A stretch of DNA of 64,000 nt from Muraenolepis orangiensis (GCA_027704905.1 CM051006.1:10765225-10829224); one strand, 5' to 3'; shown: positions 32,281-42,717, counted from the stretch's first letter. Notes: a model not told the origin generated them from the letters alone. Numbers and translations: made by a program.

Positions 32281-33759
32281 GGTTTTTATTGTATTGTTCT
32301 AATCACTTATATCGTAAGCTATTAGAGTGAAATGAAACCCAATACTTACATTACAATTACACTTCTCCGGCGGCTTCAGTTTGCGATGCCATTGCAAATG
32401 AAACAAGCGTGAAACTGAGCGAGAGTCTTTTTCCTCTTCCATCTTCATCTTCCTCATACAGGTTTGTGGCGGCCTGGGAGACCAGTTGGCCCGCGCCAGC
32501 GCTTCCCATATGTGGCTCACGACATCTCCGAAATCGCCGTTGCATATTTCTAAACAGGCTTTATTTGGATAAACTGACAACATATGTATAATCTACATAG
32601 GTACATTGTCGCATAATAAAATAATAAAACTTAAGTGACTTAATTACAGTCCTACAGCGAAATCTAAAACAGCTTTTAGCCGGGCTCAAATTCTGTACTG
32701 GTTGGTGCAAAATGCATTCTGGGATATGCTGGGCCAGAAGTTTGCAGAAGAGGGCATCGATGCACACTTCAATTTCGGGGAAAGAAGGCTGCATTTGAGG
32801 GCTGCATTTGGAAGGAGCCTACGAAATGGGACAGCCTTGTCGTGGCTGCTGTGACGTAACCGGTCTTCAAATGCGCCCTAAAAGGCTGCAGGCCCTGAAA
32901 TGGAACACAGCCAAGGATAGGGAGTCAAGGGACCTGGAATGAGACACAAAAGGTGAGTACCAAAATAAAACAGGAAGTGGGAGACAAGACAAAAATGACT
33001 TCACAAAACATGAAACATGACTAGATTAACATGTTTGACGAGACACAACAAGAGGTGGTGTTGGTACTGATAGACACAGTAAACAGGCCTAGTCCAGGCC
33101 TTTATGGGTATTTCTAGTAACATCGTATTGGCCTCCCATCCACACCAAGGATGGACAATCAGTTCAATTCAGGTCAATGAAAACTCTTTGAAAAGTTCTT
33201 CCAGGGTTGAGATTTACCAAAACTCCTTCTTCTGTGTCTTAGATTTGATTATCTAGATTAGATTAGATTCAAATGTCATTGTCATTGCACAGCACAAGTA
33301 CAGTACAGCAAAAATAATTTTGCATCTAACCAGAGTGCAAATGTTTCAGTAAAGTGCATGGTAATATAATGTACAGTTTAAATTTACAGGTTAAAAGACA
33401 GTCTACTAGATATTAAATGGGATATGATGATCAAAATCATAGGTATATATATTTATATACAGGTAAGTGAGTATTTAACAGGTAGTGATCAGGGGTATGC
33501 AGTTATTGAAAGCAGAAATATAAATGTAAATGTATATATAAGTGAGCATATATAAACGTATGGCATATATAAATGTATATACAGGAGCAGGGATATGCAG
33601 TTCTATCAACAATTTGAGATTTAAATATATATTTCAGGTATAGTAAACAGGTATCTTATTAATAAATATGTTAACTATAGAGGTAGTTGTGATACAGTTT
33701 TTTACAGTTAGTCAAATACATTGGTGGTGATTTAGTATTATAGGTGTTGAAAGGGGTGT

Positions 33760-33912
33760 GGGGCAGGGGTGGGGGGGGCGACAGCAGGGGGGGGCAGCAG
33801 AGGGTGCAGCAGGGGTGGGGGCAGGGTGCAGCAGCAGGGGGGGGGCAGCAGGGGCGTGGCAGCAGGGAGGGGGGCAGCAGGGCTTGGGCAGCAGGAGGGG
33901 GGGGGGGCGGCT
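33760..33912 (+). repeat. G-rich GGGGGCAGCAG-type repeat in the LINE tail
   Basis: Irregular repeats of G runs separated by CAGCAG lie at the same place after the LINE ORF as the minisatellite at 12981-13277. G-quadruplex potential is high on the plus strand. Confidence 0.85.
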
Positions 33913-33929
33913 GTCTTCGTGGTGCAGAG

Positions 33930-35082
33930 TTCAGGGAGATGACAGCTGAGGGGAAGAAGCTGTTCCTAAGCCTGCTTGACTTGGAACAAATGTTTATAAA
34001 GCGCCTCCAAGAGGGGAGGAGGGAAAACAGTCCATGGTTGGGGTGAAAGGGGTCATCCACTATTTTGTGTGCCTTCCTCAGACACTGTTTGTGGTGGGTA
34101 GTGTTTATTCCAAGGAGGGGTAATGCAACGATGCGTTGGGCTGTTTTCACCACCCTCTGCGCTTTCCGGTCGTAAACAGTGCAGTTGCCGTACCACACTG
34201 TGATGCAGTTGGTGAGGATGCTTTCAATAGCACACCGGTAAAAGTTCACCAGAATTTGAGATGACAGGTGGGCTTTCCTCAGTCTCCTCAGGAAGAAGAG
34301 AAGCTGGTGAGCCTTCTTTACCAGTGAGGCAGTATTGAGGGACCAGGAGACAAGCTGGAGACATGCTCAACCTCCGCTCCGTTGATGAGGATGGGGGCGT
34401 GTGCGCCAGCTCTGGTCTTCCTGAAGTCGGCGATGAACTCCTTGGTCTTCTTGGTGTTGAGGGCTGGACCTCCTCCCTGTAGGCTGCCTCATCGTTGTTT
34501 TTGATGAGGCCCACCACCGTTGTGTCGTCGGCAAACTTGATGATGGTGTGCTGTCGGAGTGCGGTCGTGGGTGAAGACGGAGTAGAGGAGAGGGCTCAGC
34601 ACACAGCCTTGTTGAACGTCGGTGTTTAGGGTGAGGGTGGTGGAGGTGAGATGGTCTAACCTGACGGACTGGGGTCTGTTGGTTAGGAAGTCTAATATCC
34701 AGTTACAAACTAAGAGTTTAATGTCAAGGTTCTTGGTTTTCACGAGATCACCAAGTTTGAAGATGAGTTTGGAGGGGATGATGGTGTTAAATGCTGAGCT
34801 GAAGTCTATGAATAACATTCTTACGTGGGTGTTGCTCTCATCCAGGTGGGAGAGAGCAGAGTGAAGGGCTGAGGAAATGGCATCCTCCGTGCTCCTGTTC
34901 TCACGGTAGGCAAATTGGTATTTATCCAGTGAGGGTGACAGGCCAGATTTGAGTTGAGCCAGGACCAGCCTCTCGAAGCACTTCATGATGATGGGGGTGA
35001 GTGCAACAGGGCGGAAGTCGTTGAGGCTCGCTGCAGAGAAGTGTTTTGGCATTGGCACAATGGAGTTGGTTTTAAAGCACAC
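33930..35082 (-). pseudogene. LINE reverse transcriptase and C-terminal region
   Basis: From 35082 the frame shows LNDFRPVALTPIIMKCFERL, DKYQFAYRENRSTEDAI, FIDFSSAFNTIIPSKL and LTLNTDVQQGCVLSPLLYS (the usual GxPQG has become DVQQG). A frameshift at about 34560 puts IKFADDTTV into another frame, so the catalytic pair is out of frame. After a further deletion in the thumb the last frame (from 34249) gives CITVWYGNCTVYDRK, HPNHGLFSLLPSWRR and RNSFFPSAVISLNSAPRRQ before the C-rich tract. The order is the same as in family A, but the sequences are clearly a different family. Confidence 0.85.
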
Positions 35083-35268
35083 TGGGACAACTGCCTAGTG
35101 AGCTAGTGACATGTTGAAAATGTCAGTAAGGACCTCGGTCAGCTGCTCAGCGCAGTTCCTGAGCATGCAACCGGGATGCCATCAGGACTAGCTTCCTAAT
35201 GCGCATTTGTTCTGCTCAGTGCCGCACGCACGTCTGTGGGGGATAGGGTGAGGGTGAGGCGTTGGTGG

Positions 35269-36505
35269 TCAATGGGGAGAGTAGCCCTGGTGGGCAGTTC
35301 GGGGTTGTTCCGGTCGTATCGAGCAACAAAAATGATTGAGTTTGTCAGGGAGGGATGAGTCAGTGGTTGGGGGGGAGTTTTTGGAGGGTTTATAATCCAT
35401 GATGGCCTGGATGCCCTGCCACATGCTTCGGGGATTGGAGTTGTTGAAGTGGTCTTCAACCCTTCGCTTGTGTTTGAGCTTGGCCCACTTGATGCCCTTT
35501 CTCAGATTAGCCCTGGCTAAACAGTAGGCCAGTGCATCGCCTGACCTAAAAGCAGCGTCACGTGCCTTTAGGAGTAGGCGGACCTCTCTGTTCATCCACG
35601 GCTTCTGGTTGTTGATCTGGTTGAGGGAGGTGACAGTGTCAATGCTGGAGTTGATGTAATCCAAAATAGAGGAGGCGTAGGAGTCGATGTCGGTGTGGGA
35701 GTCTAGGGTAGACTGGGAGGCAAACAGGCTCCAATCCGTGTGCAGAAACCAGTTCTGCAACTTAGAGTCTGCTTCCTCAGGCCACAACACAAGTACAACT
35801 GTCCTAACGGTGGGCTTCATACGCTTGATGAGTGGCGTGTACTTAGGCAGCATGAACAAAGAGACATGATCACTCTGCCCAAGGTGGGGCAGGGGGTCGG
35901 CTTTGTAAGCATCAGCTTTGTTGGTGTAAACATGGTCTAATGTTCTCTCTCCTCTTGTGGAGCAGGAGACATGCTGGTAAAATTTGGGGAGCACAGTCTT
36001 TAAGTTGGCATGATTGAAATCACCTGCATCTGCCTCTGGGTGGGAGTTCTGCTGTTGGTTAATAGCAGAGTACAGTTGCTTCATAGCTAGCTTAGCGTAA
36101 GCATCTGGAGGTATGTAAGCCGCGGTTATAATGGTGGCTGTAATTTCCCTGGGTTGGTAAAAGGGTCTACATTTAACCATTAGGTATTCAGATTCAGATT
36201 CAGATTCAGATTACTTTATTAATCCCGAGGGAAATTAAGGGATTCTACGTTAGCAGAGCAGTGGCTCTCAATGATGGTAGTGTCTGAGCACTAAGCCTTG
36301 TTAGTATAAATCTCCACCCTGGTTTTACCGGAGCCCTCAGCTGATCTGTCTGCTCTTTGTAGAGTGAGCCCCGTTAGCTCAATAGCACTGTCGGCGATTC
36401 CGCTGTTAAGCCATGTTTCTATGAAAATCATCCCGTTGCAATCCTTAATCCGTTTATGGTTGATAATCCGCAGCCGCAGTTCATCAATTTTGTTTACGCG
36501 CCGCC
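35269..36505 (-). pseudogene. LINE AP endonuclease and linker region
   Basis: The N-terminal piece (about 36505-36243) reads VNKIDELRLRIINHKRI and MIFIETWLNSGIADSAIEL, the first endonuclease blocks (ETWL includes a catalytic glutamate). After the 56-base insert the frame from 36180 continues with YIPPDAYAKLAMKQLY, GDFNHANLK (catalytic DxN motif), LDHVYTN and GQSDHVSLF (catalytic SDH). The linker has KPWMNREVRLLLKARDAAF. The enzyme nicks target DNA to prime reverse transcription. Most catalytic residues are still visible, but the insert adds stops and the frame is lost again near 35300. Confidence 0.85.
36187..36242 (-). mobile_element. 56-base LINE 3' tail inserted in the endonuclease frame
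   Basis: On the minus strand TCCCTTAATTTCCCTCGGGA, then TTAATAAAGTAATC and CTGAAT repeats, stands exactly between codons of the host LINE: before it the frame reads SANVE and after it YLMVKC, which join smoothly when it is removed. A TTTCCCTCGGGATTAATAAAG-type box with a TCTGAA tail is the 3' end of a common fish LINE/SINE. It is an extremely 5'-truncated insertion. Confidence 0.8.
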
Positions 36506-36523
36506 ATCTTGGTCGTAGTAAGT
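36470..36523 (+). repeat. 54-base direct repeat, copy 1
   Basis: Identical to 37362-37415. It contains the 5' end of the LINE endonuclease frame plus GCCGCCATCTTGG. Confidence 0.95.
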
Positions 36524-36579
36524 GGGGGGGGTTCCATGGGATGTTCCCTTATGTCTGTCCCCCCCCCCGGTTGGCTTTA

Positions 36580-36693
<114 letters not shown>

Positions 36694-36969
36694 TCCTTCC
36701 AGGATTGAGATTGATCAAAACCCCCTCCTGTGTATTCGATGTGATGCTGGGCTCTTGATTGACACTTGGCACCCTCTAAAAGCCTCAGGGAAAAATAGCT
36801 AAAAAAAGAATTGCCTCACACTTGTCACTTGTCGCAATTGTCACTAACACACAAAACATTCAAAATTAACTGATTCACTGCAGTAGATAAGAATATTATT
36901 TTGTACTCTCTCACTACTTATGTTTCTCTCACAGGAGAAGGTCAGGGTCATTTCAAATACTAAGAAGAA

Positions 36970-37361
36970 CACACAGACACACAGACAGAGAGACAGACAC
37001 ACAGACACACATACAGACACATAGACAGACAGAGAGAGTGGAGGAGAGAGGAGAGAATGATAGAGAGACAAACAGAGAGAGAGGGGGGAGATAGAGATAA
37101 AATGAGAGCAGGAGAGAGCAATTGAGAGACTGAGGGATGAGGGAATGAGAGAGGGAATGAGTGAGGTGGAGGATGAAAGAGAGAGGTGAGATACACTAGA
37201 TGTAAGGTGTCGCCTCTTCGAGAGAGAGACACAGACACACAGACACACAGACAGACACACAGAGACACAGAGAGAGTGGAGGAGTGGGGAGAGAATGATA
37301 GAGAGACATACAGAGAGAGAGAGAGAGAGGGGGGAGATAGAGATCAAATGAGAGCAGGAGA
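36970..37361 (+). repeat. GA/GACA-rich region with an internal duplication of about 235 bases
   Basis: ACAGACACACAGACAGAGAG-type sequence. The block around 37034-37120 (GAGAATGATAGAGAGACA and GGGGGGAGATAGAGAT) recurs at about 37270-37361. Confidence 0.8.
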
Positions 37362-37415
37362 GCAGCCGCAGTTCATCAATTTTGTTTACGCGCCGCCATC
37401 TTGGTCGTAGTAAGT
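37362..37415 (+). repeat. 54-base direct repeat, copy 2
   Basis: Exact second copy of 36470-36523, followed at once by an UnaL2-like LINE tail. Confidence 0.95.
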
Positions 37416-37640
37416 CATTTAGCAGATGCTTTTATCCAAAGCGACTTACAGTAGTGTGTTCAACAAAAGTCAAAAGTGCATTATATTCCTAACAAGTCTC
37501 CAAGAACTGAACCAGTGCTCAGGTAAAAGTACAATAATTTCAGGTAAAAGTACAATAAGTTGGACAATATCAAACTAACTAACTAACAACAAACAATCTA
37601 CTTAGTAAGACGCTAGTACGCTAGTAAAAAGTAAGAGGAC
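37416..37640 (-). mobile_element. UnaL2-like LINE 3' end
   Basis: CATTTAGCAGATGCTTTTAT then CCAAAGCGACTTACAG is the reverse complement of the GGATA hairpin tail. The adjoining CTCCAAGAACTGAACCAGTG and AAGTACAATAAGTT match the antisense of 25940-26045. Tail repeats are absent. Confidence 0.7.
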
Positions 37641-38192
37641 ACGCTAGGCGGAAGGATCCTGGTAGTGTTTGCTGAAGAGTTTTTAGCCTGCGGTGGAAAA
37701 CTCACCTCTTATTATCAAGAAACCAAACACACCTAGTTGATTAAAACACAGCGTCAGTCTTATCTTCACTCGGTGATCGTATCTGATAAACTTGAGTTGT
37801 GATGACTGAGACTTAGTTGTGATGAAGACCAGGATTTCCTGTCCTCGGTGTGGAAAAGCCATCGCAACACAGAAGGCAACAGTAAAATGACAACTGGGCA
37901 GGACAGTCCATATGTTACGGTTCTGCTTTCCAACCCCCAATGTCCATATAGCGTTCCTGTATCCCTGGGTGTGATGCCTCTTAGCTGCTCATTCATGAAA
38001 CAATGATGATACCCACAGACGTACACACAGTAAAACATCTGTAATAGCCTTATAGTGTCAAATAGTGTCAAACATAAACACACAGCTTCCCTTACTCTGC
38101 TTCAAATGTTACTAATTTGGTTGTTGCAAGAACAGAATATGACATTTATTATTATGACTTTTAATATTTTTTAATGTATTGTGCCATTTTAG
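37641..38192. other. No recognised gene
   Basis: Nothing supported in this stretch. Confidence 0.4.
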
Positions 38193-38368
38193 CGTTGGTA
38201 GCCAGCTTTATACAGAAGGAGCGAGACAATGTTCTTATTTCCATAGCCAAACTGGCCCAGATGTATTCCCTGTCGCAGCTCACAACTAACCCGGGGGTTG
38301 AAATGTCCACTCTTAAAACAATAAACCGGGGTGGCAAGCCCAAATCGTTAGTTATTGGCAAAAAGTAA
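38193..38368 (+). other. Candidate terminal coding segment, unknown
   Basis: An acceptor-like TTGTGCCATTTTAG precedes an open stretch reading SFIQKERDNVLISIAKLAQ, then MYSLSQLTTNPGVEMSTL, ending RGGKPKSLVIGKK and TAA at 38366-38368. The composition looks like real protein (amphipathic helix, basic end), but I recognise neither a host gene nor an element. An in-frame ATG exists at 38174. Confidence 0.25.
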
Positions 38369-38471
38369 TCAGTCTCTCTATCTTTCCCCACTCTCACTCC
38401 AACTCTCGCTCAAACTCTCACGTTCACACTTAACCCGCTACACCATCCCCCTAGTGCTTAAAGCCAATTAC

Positions 38472-38837
38472 TGTCATGTCCAGAAAATGATGTTAACTTA
38501 ATTTAATTTGTTTTTGTATTGTGCTTGTGGTGTTTCGTGATTTACTGTTTTATTTTGAAATCTAACGTTTCCCCTAATGTTTTCCCGCCTGTGTGATTGT
38601 CTGCCCCGCACCTGATTGTTTCCACCTGTTCCCTGTTACCTTGTGTATAAATAGTCTGCGTCTTCCTTGTTCTGCGTCTTCTGTTCTGCCAGACCAGCAC
38701 TTGGTTTCCAAGCCTTGCTACGCCATTGTCAGGTTTTTGTTATTTGGTACTTTGCATTTCATCAGTAAAAACTCTTTATTTTGATACTTTTGTCTGAGTC
38801 GTGCATTTGGATTGGGGTCCATAGTTTGGTGGTGACA
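38472..38837 (+). repeat. 5' LTR of gypsy element 3
   Basis: Begins TGTCATGTCC and ends TGGTGGTGACA, with complementary ends. It has a TATA-like TGTATAAATAG near 38643 as promoter. The segment GAACAAACTGGCCAGC follows, then the gag ATG at 38854. The layout is that of a fish gypsy 5' end. Confidence 0.82.
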
Positions 38838-38853
38838 GAACAAACTGGCCAGC

Positions 38854-39570
38854 ATGAACCCAGCCGACTCAGATCAACTGACCACTGAAATTTTCTCCCA
38901 AGCGGACGCTTGAGCAGCAGGAGGAACAAATGTCATTCCTGCAACAGGGAGTGAAGGAGCTGGTAAACAGCCAGGATGATTTCAAATCCGTAATGACTAC
39001 CCAAGTGAGTCACCTGGTATTGCAGGTGCATCAAATGCTCGTTCACCTGAAGAACGACTCCTCCTCTCCGGATCCGGGGACAGCTCCACATACGGCGGCT
39101 GCTGTAATGCCTCCGGTCCCGGTCTTCCGCTCCTCGACTCCTCGCCTCTCTCTACCCGAGAAGTTATCTGGAGAGTCCGGACAATACCGCTCATTTATTG
39201 TTCAATGTAGTGTGCATTATGAACAACTTCCCTCCACCTTTCCCACAAATAAATCCTGATCCATGATTTCCCATCTCACCAGTCGAGCGGCAGCGTGGGC
39301 TACGGTGGAATGGGCTAGGGAATCAGCGATCTGAAAATCCCGGGAGCAGTTTGAAGAGGCTTTAAGGATGGTTTTTGACCCCACAGCACCAGGCAGTGAG
39401 GCAGCATGTGGGTTGAGCAATATCAAGCTAGGTATGGACTCTGTCTCTGATTATGCCCTCCGCTTTCGCACACTAGCCACCGATTGTGGATGGAATGCTC
39501 CGGCTTTGTTTGATGCGTTTGTTAAAGGACTCTCTGACAATATTCAAGACTTATTATCTGCCTGATAATC
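38854..39570 (+). pseudogene. Gypsy gag
   Basis: The ATG at 38854 starts MNPADSDQLTT, but a frameshift near 38909 moves the reading to the frame from 38930. That frame shows LSLPEKLSGESGQYRSFIVQ, the capsid start of fish gypsy gag, then a stop at 39257, and after another shift SHLTSRAAAWATVEWA, MVFDPTAPGSEAACGL, VSDYALRFRTLATDCGWN and FVKGLSDNIQDLL. Gag forms the virus-like particle in the cytoplasm that packages element RNA. At least three frame breaks show it is dead. Confidence 0.85.
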
Positions 39571-40245
39571 TAGATTATATGATAGCTTTGGCTGTCAGAA
39601 CTGACAATCACATACAAGAGTGAAAAAGAGATGGATTACAAGCTGCAGTATTCCATGATCCCCCTAGAGGTCGCAAGGACTCTTCTTGCCTGTCGTCAGC
39701 AGCCACGCAGAGGATGGCGCCCCCTGACGTCTCGAGGAAACATATGCAACTGGGGCGAGCTAAGCTGTCTGCAGAGAATCCCCGTTGCCGCTTGCAGGAA
39801 GGGTGGTATTTCTACTGTGTGCAACCAGGAAGGAAAAGACTCACCAGAAGTAAGGGGGAACACTAGTGAGTCGCTTCTCAGCCTCTAAAGATCTTTCTCG
39901 CTCCCTGACTGACATTCAGGTAAAACACTATGACACCACCGTATCTCTGGGAGTGTCAATTGACTCGGGCTGATGAAAGCCTAATGGACTGGGGTTTTGC
40001 TCAGAAAATCAGCATTAAACTAAACTGCTATCCCAGCCTCTAGAAGCCAGTGCCTTAGATGGCACACTTATTTTCAGAGTGACACACAAGACTGAAGACC
40101 CTGGAAGTGTGTTTTAATGACCACCACAAACAAATCTAATTTCACCTGTTTCACTCGGCTGAACACCCGATTATCCTAGGTTTCCCCTGGCTTAAGCAGC
40201 ATAACCCTCACATAGTTTGGTGTTCAGGGAGGGTTATGGGGTACA
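39571..40245 (+). pseudogene. Gypsy nucleocapsid and protease region
   Basis: Frame-broken remains follow gag: a segment equivalent to the LIALAIRIDNRLQER end of capsid, then QLGRAKLSAENPRCRLQEG before a damaged zinc knuckle (FYCVQPGRK, first cysteine only). The protease region is recognisable by SAEHPIILGFPWLKQHNP near 40150-40200, the usual end of the aspartic protease. The catalytic DSG is still readable as VSIDSG around 39955-39972, with a stop directly after. Homology ends at about 40245, so reverse transcriptase and the rest are missing. Confidence 0.7.
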
Positions 40246-40249
40246 CAGC

Positions 40250-40390
40250 AAAAATACAGGTGTTGAATTAACTCTAACAGAGTCAATTTCAACACATTTT
40301 CAGAGTTGATATAGGTCCACACTCTCCAGAGTTAAATTAACACTTTTCAAATAGGTAAACATTTAACACTATGCTAATAATTCATTTTTA
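40250..40390. mobile_element. Possible MITE with GTGTTGAATTAACTC repeats
   Basis: GTGTTGAATTAACTCT and AGAGTCAATTTCAACAC form an inverted repeat, followed by further AGAGTTAAATTAACAC variants. This resembles a fish non-autonomous DNA element; its ends are not defined. It lies at the junction between the gypsy and RTE-like remnants. Confidence 0.45.
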
Positions 40391-42192
40391 ACTCTTTATC
40401 CCGTGGTCTCTTCCAGTTGGATTTGCCTGGAAAACCTCCCTCGGGAGGCGATCAGGAAGCATTCTTACTAGATGCCCGAACCAACTCAACTGGCTCCTTT
40501 CTACGCGAAGGAGAAGCGGCTTTACTCCGAGTCTCTCACGAGTGACTGAGCTTCTCACCCTATCCCTCAGGGAGATACCAGCCACCCTCCTGAGGAAACT
40601 CATTTTTGCCGCTTGAATTCGCGATCTCGTCCTTTCGGTCATTACCGATTGTTCATGACCATAGGTGAGGGGTAAGAAGACTGATCGGTAGATCGAGAGC
40701 TTTGCCTTCTGGCTCAGCTCTCTTTTGTTACAATGGTGCGCCAAAGTGCACCCAATACCGCTCCCGCTGCACCTATTTTCCGGTCAATCTCACGCTCCAT
40801 CCTCCCCTCCCCTCGAGAACACTGAAAGCCCTCCCCTCCATGACTACGCCTTGAAATCCTGTCCATGAAAATCCCAAACGGGATGGGTGACAAAGCGCAG
40901 CCCTGGTGGAGACCAACACCCACTGAGAACAGGCCCGACTTACTACCGAGAATCCGGACACAGCTCTTGCTTTGGTAATACAGAGATTGGATGGCCCTCA
41001 ATAGTGACCCCCGCACCCCATACTCCCGCAGCACCCCCCACAGTATTTCCAGAGGGACCTGATCATATGCCTTCTCCAAATCCACAAAACACATGTAGAC
41101 CGGATGGGCATACTCCCAAGCCCTCTCCAGGATCCTTGCAAGAGTGAAAAACTGGTCCATTGTTCCACGACCAGGGCGGAATCCCCATTGTTCCTCTCAT
41201 CTGAGGTTTGACTATCGGCCGAACCCTCCTTTCCAGCACCTTGGAGTAGACTTTCCCAGGGAGGCTGAGTGATGTGATACCCCTGTAATTGGCACACACC
41301 TTCTGGTCCCCCTTTTTGAACTTTTGAGTGGTACAACCACACCCGTTTGCCACTCCTCAGGCACTGTCCCAGACTTCCACGCAATATTGAAAAGATGTGT
41401 CATCCATGACAGCCCCTCAACACCCAGAGCCTTTAGCATTTCTGGACAGATCTCATCAACCCCTGGGGCTTTGCCACTGCGGAGATGTTTGACTACCGCA
41501 GTGACTTCATCCAGGGAGATTGATGTTTGCCGTCCTTCATCCTCCAGCTCTGTCTCTACCGTTGAGGGTGTAGTTGGGTTAAGAAGTTCCTCAAAGTGTT
41601 CTTTCCACCACCCGATCACCACCTCAGTTGAGGTCAGCAATGTCCCACCCTTACTGTACACAGCTTGGATGGATCCACGCTTTCCCCTGCTAAGGTGCCG
41701 GATTGTTTGCCAGAAACGCTTTGGTGCCGACTGAAAGTCCTTCTCCATGGCTTCTCCGAAATCCTCCCACACCCGCTGCTCTACCTCCGCTACAGCCGAG
41801 GCTGCCGTCCTCTTGAACTGTCGATACCTCGCAACTGAGTCCAGAGTCTCACAGGCTAACATAACCCGGAAGGCCTCCTTCTTCAGCCAGACGGCTTCCC
41901 TAACTACCTGTGTCGACCACGAAGTCCGAGGGTTACTGCCCCTTGAGGCACCAATGACCTTGAGGCCACAGCTCTCAACCACAGCTTCGGCAATAGAAGC
42001 TTTGAACAATGACCACTCTGGCTCAATGCCCCCAGCCTCCACAGAGATGCCCGAAAAATTATGCCGGAGGTGGGAGTTGAAGGTCTCCCGGACAGGAGCA
42101 TCCACCAGACGTTCCCAGTTCACCCGCACTACACGTTTGGGCTTACCCGGTCTGTCCAGAGGCTTCCCCCACCATCTTACCCAACTCACCAC
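40388..42192 (-). pseudogene. RTE/Rex3-like reverse transcriptase
   Basis: The first frame (from 42192, 326 residues) holds FQSAPKRFWQTIRHLSRGK, VIGWWKEHFEELLNP, LRSGKAPGVDEICPEMLKAL and EEWQTGVVVPL. After a frameshift come KKGDQKVCANYRGITSLSLP and GKVYSKVLERRVRPIV, then PVYMCFVDLEKAYDQVP (first catalytic aspartate) and GLHQGCALSPIPFGIFMDRI. The sequence then jumps from MDRISRRS to RMEREIDRKIGAA, so the block with the YxDD catalytic pair is deleted. The last frame gives RTRSRIQAAKMSFLRRVAG and SSVTRERLGVKPLLL. It is certainly inactive. Confidence 0.85.
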
Positions 42193-42235
42193 CAGATGGT
42201 GATCGGTTGACAGCTAACTTATTAAAACAGGTAGA
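40395..42235 (-). mobile_element. RTE/Rex3-like LINE, truncated and internally deleted
   Basis: About 1.8 kb antisense. It keeps the linker and reverse transcriptase region of a LINE family very common in fish, but has no endonuclease at its 5' end and no complete 3' end: reading stops in the block FQANPTGRD, where relatives continue with an arginine-rich segment. The clade name (RTE/Rex3-like) is my best reading and would need a tree. Confidence 0.7.
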
Positions 42236-42337
42236 TCGGACCATTGTTTTTTTTCTACGAGGTGTTACGCAGGACCCCCCCCCCCCCAATTGTGGTGGGC
42301 CGGTCTGGAGCACTCCGCATTGCATCTCCTCAGTCTA

Positions 42338-42440
42338 AATCGGATTCTATGATTCATTTGAGTTAAAGACTCAAGAATAGTGTGCGTTAAAGTCTCGAGA
42401 TGAATCACATGCGTTAACGCGTTCACTTTGACAGCCCTAG
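42338..42440. mobile_element. hAT-type MITE end
   Basis: ATCACATGCGTTAACGCGTT then CACTTTGACAGCCCTAG. The same terminus recurs at 61185-61235 and is a known type of vertebrate non-autonomous DNA transposon end. Confidence 0.5.
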
Positions 42441-42670
42441 TTCTAATGCTTTGGTGTTCTGACTTTTCGTTCTGAATCTTTGTTTTTCATCGAACTTGCA
42501 TGTGGCTCAATAAATCGTCAATTGAATGTTTAGTCCTGACAAACTTACATACTCCAGTTCACATCATCTATATATTGTACTTTGAATTGAACAATGTTAG
42601 AATGTCAATACATGCATACAATTATTTGCAGGATTGTGCCTATAGGTAGAACACCCTACAGCCGCTATAC

Positions 42671-42686
42671 CAGTGGTTCCCAAAGA
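42671..42686. mobile_element. Solitary hAT-like terminal sequence
   Basis: CCAGTGGTTCCCAAAG matches the terminal repeat of the hAT element at 8397-9181. No partner end is nearby. Confidence 0.35.
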
Positions 42687-42717
42687 GAAGGCTATAAATT
42701 AGGCTATAAATGATGGT

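Larger units (their letters stand above)
30894..32912. mobile_element. PIF/Harbinger-like DNA transposon
   Basis: The left end GGGCTGTGTTCAATTTCAGG and the right end, whose reverse complement is GGCTGTGTTCCATTTCAGGG, form inverted repeats that extend about 50 bases with mismatches (CTGCAGCCTT and CATTTGAAG in both). The 2-kb element carries two kinds of element gene in convergent order, as PIF/Harbinger elements do: a remnant like the N-terminus of the nuclease on the plus strand and a Myb/SANT-like gene on the minus strand. The nuclease catalytic domain is deleted. The 3-bp target duplication expected of Harbinger cannot be resolved. Confidence 0.7.
30491..33022 (-). mobile_element. Solo LTR of a gypsy-type element, split by a Harbinger insertion
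   Basis: Read on the minus strand, 33022-32913 and 30893-30491 join into an LTR-like segment of about 510 bases. It shares boxes in the same order with the LTR at 38472-38837: CTGATTGTTTCTACCTGTTC, then an AATAAA signal, then GGGTCGTGCATTTGAGTCC, and an end close to TTTGTGAC. No internal gypsy sequence is attached, so it is a solo LTR. The exact terminal bases and target duplication are not clear. Confidence 0.65.
33246..36505 (-). mobile_element. L2-like LINE family B, long antisense copy
   Basis: About 3.3 kb on the minus strand: endonuclease (from about 36505), linker, reverse transcriptase, C-terminal region, a C-rich tract (33760-33910) and a 3' UTR ending in GATTA-type repeats at 33246-33265. 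It is the most complete copy of the family in the window (others at 12509-13486 and 20579-20930). The 5' part before the endonuclease residues VNKIDELRLRI is truncated or replaced by CCAAGATGGCGGC sequence. A 56-base foreign insert splits the endonuclease frame. Several frameshifts break the polyprotein. Confidence 0.85.

Noticed and set aside
41324..42202. Plus-strand frames of 136 and 151 residues
   Set aside because: They are antisense shadows of the RTE-like reverse transcriptase on the minus strand.
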